Below are positions 12,314-13,588 of a stretch of 13,588 nucleotides of DNA, piece by piece. This DNA comes from DASTQL01 sp035462845 (GTDB lineage: Bacteria; Actinomycetota; Actinomycetes; Jiangellales; Jiangellaceae). Position numbers and translations under genes: made by a program. Each line of letters starts with the position of its first letter. The stretch's first letter is position 1. Location: positions 1 through 13,588 of the forward strand of contig DATHTV010000238.1 of the NCBI GenBank assembly GCA_035462845.1, given 5' to 3'. Below the pieces are notes generated by a model. The model was given only the letters and a program-made list of their open reading frames with translations, was not told the origin of the DNA and did no database searches.

Positions 12314-13588
12314 CGCTCGACCCCCTCCTTCCGCTCGGCACTCGCGCACACCGCGTTCCGGCGGCTGCTGCTCGCCCACGGCCTGGCCACGCTGGGGCAG
12401 GTGTCCCTGACCCTGGCCGTCGGGGTCGAGGTCCTCGCCGGTACCGGCTCCCCTGTCTGGGTGTCGGTCACCGTGGCGCTCGGCTTCGCCCCGTACGTGC
12501 TGTGCTCCGGCCTCGCCGGGGTGCTGGCGGACCGGTGCTCGCGGAGCTCGGTCCTCGGCTGCTCGTACGCGGCGCGGGCCCTGGTGGCGGCGGTCATGGT
12601 CGCTGGTCTCGCGGCCGACGTGCCGGTCGCCTGGGTTGTGCTGCTCTCCGGTGTCACGTCGGTCCTCGCCACTCCCTCCTACCCGGCACTGCTGGCCGCG
12701 GCGCCGCAGCTCGTCGACCGCCGCGACCTGCCGCCGGCCAACGCCCTCGTGACGGGCACGGAGAACACCGCCTGGATCGCCGGGCCGGGACTGCTCGGCG
12801 TCGTGCTGCTCACCGGCGGGGGGCCGACCACGGCCGCGGTGCTGTCCGTCGGGCTGTACGTGCTGGCGACCGCGGTCACCTTGCCCGTACGGCTGGTCCG
12901 GCCCGAGCGGCCGGTGGGCACGGCGCACGCGCTGGGAGTGCTCGCCGAGCTCGCCGAGGGTGCGCGGACCGTCGCGGGCGTCGCGCGGGTCCGCACGGGC
13001 ATGACCGTGGCCGTCCTCGACAACTTCCTGTACGGGTTCCTCGTCGTGGCCGTGGTCCTGCTCGCCGCCGACGGCCTCGGCGGCGAGCGGTCGCTGGGCT
13101 GGCTCAACGGCGCGCTGTCGGCGGGGGCGGTCGCGGCCATGGCGATCACGAACCGGCTGGCAGCCCACCGGCGGCCGGAGGTCGTGCTCGCCGTGCTGAT
13201 GGCGGGCTTCGGCGGCGCCGTCGCCCTGCTCCCCGTCTCCGGCGGGCTGCCGGTCGCGGCGCTGCTGCTGGCCGGCGCCGGCGTCGGCACGATGGTCGCC
13301 GAGGTCGTCGCGGTGACCGTCATCCAGCGCGCGTCGCCCGCCGGCGTGACCGCGCGGGTGTTCGGGGTCTACGACCAGCTCAACGTGGGAGCCATCGCCC
13401 TGGGCTCGGCGGTGGCCGGCCCGCTGGCAGCCGTGCTGGGCACGTCCACTGCCGTGGCCGTCACCGGCCTCGCGGTGGGAGCGCTCGGGATCCTCGCCTC
13501 CCGGCGGCTGGCGGTCGCCGGTCGAGCCGCTGCAAAGGTCCCCGCCCGGGTCCCCGCCCCGCGCTCACCAGTCGATCTCGGGGCACCC
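12311..13588 (+). CDS. MFS transporter, drug-efflux type, 3' end outside window
   Basis: The open frame runs 426 codons from GTG 12311 to the window edge without a stop. It encodes about 12 hydrophobic helices, close to a complete major facilitator. A loop GVLADRCSRSSVL after helix 2 corresponds to MFS motif A, and NALVTGTENTAWIAGPGLLGVVL resembles helix 5 of the DHA3/enterobactin-exporter-like group. The start has GGAGG with a 7-nt spacer; an adjacent in-frame GTG at 12308 is less well spaced. The final visible residues (KVPARVPAPRSPVDLGAP) are a hydrophilic tail, so few codons are probably missing. It is divergent from crtY. The substrate is unknown; proximity to crtY is not evidence of carotenoid export. 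Confidence 0.88.
   Translation, partial: MRSTPSFRSALAHTAFRRLLLAHGLATLGQVSLTLAVGVEVLAGTGSPVWVSVTVALGFAPYVLCSGLAGVLADRCSRSSVLGCSYAARALVAAVMVAGLAADVPVAWVVLLSGVTSVLATPSYPALLAAAPQLVDRRDLPPANALVTGTENTAWIAGPGLLGVVLLTGGGPTTAAVLSVGLYVLATAVTLPVRLVRPERPVGTAHALGVLAELAEGARTVAGVARVRTGMTVAVLDNFLYGFLVVAVVLLAADGLGGERSLGWLNGALSAGAVAAMAITNRLAAHRRPEVVLAVLMAGFGGAVALLPVSGGLPVAALLLAGAGVGTMVAEVVAVTVIQRASPAGVTARVFGVYDQLNVGAIALGSAVAGPLAAVLGTSTAVAVTGLAVGALGILASRRLAVAGRAAAKVPARVPAPRSPVDLGAP

Overview
The window is 13.6 kb of very GC-rich DNA with codon use strongly biased to G or C in the third position. It also shows several starts that look leaderless, a class II (SIRT4-like) sirtuin, an actinobacterial lycopene cyclase, a LAS-type peptidoglycan peptidase domain and a Cys-containing RRHVDL-type leader peptide. 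Together these point to an actinobacterium. A Nocardioidaceae-like genome is plausible, but the sequence alone does not settle it. No rRNA, tRNA, CRISPR array, transposase or phage gene was seen. This looks like chromosomal housekeeping and accessory sequence.

Layout. 1-231 (-): N-terminal part of a MerR-like HTH/TOBE (molybdate-type) regulator, divergent from metZ. 254-358: hairpin-rich metZ leader. 367-1560 (+): O-succinylhomoserine sulfhydrylase, which makes homocysteine in methionine synthesis. 1590-5645 (-): three consecutive minus-strand genes, each followed by an inverted repeat. They are a secreted beta-propeller-like protein preceded by a small leader peptide, a divergent CPBP/Rce1-type membrane protease homologue, and an unrecognised polytopic membrane protein. 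5735-6605 (-): a short tandem repeat, a small SH3-like protein with a C-terminal hydrophobic tail, and a VOC/glyoxalase-fold protein. 6758-9146 (+): an Ecm4/YqjG-type glutathione S-transferase homologue, the sirtuin and a cupin. 9253-9291: terminator-like hairpin between convergent genes. 9429-10325 (-): secreted or anchored SH3b plus M15-like cell-wall peptidase homologue. 10662-11003 (+): small cupin. 11045-12160 (-): lycopene cyclase. 12311-13588 (+, runs off the window): MFS efflux-type transporter whose ribosome-binding site and start codon lie inside one arm of a 15-bp inverted repeat.

How the parts fit. The window is not one pathway. Two loci touch sulfur metabolism: metZ, and the beta-propeller gene, which sits behind a leader peptide of the kind linked to cysteine-responsive attenuation. 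This pairing is the most suggestive biology here, because it predicts sulfur or cysteine control of an uncharacterised secreted protein. The next most interesting signals are a family of related inverted repeats after three neighbouring genes, a possible translation switch in front of the MFS gene, and a multi-hairpin metZ leader that matches no SAM riboswitch I recognise.
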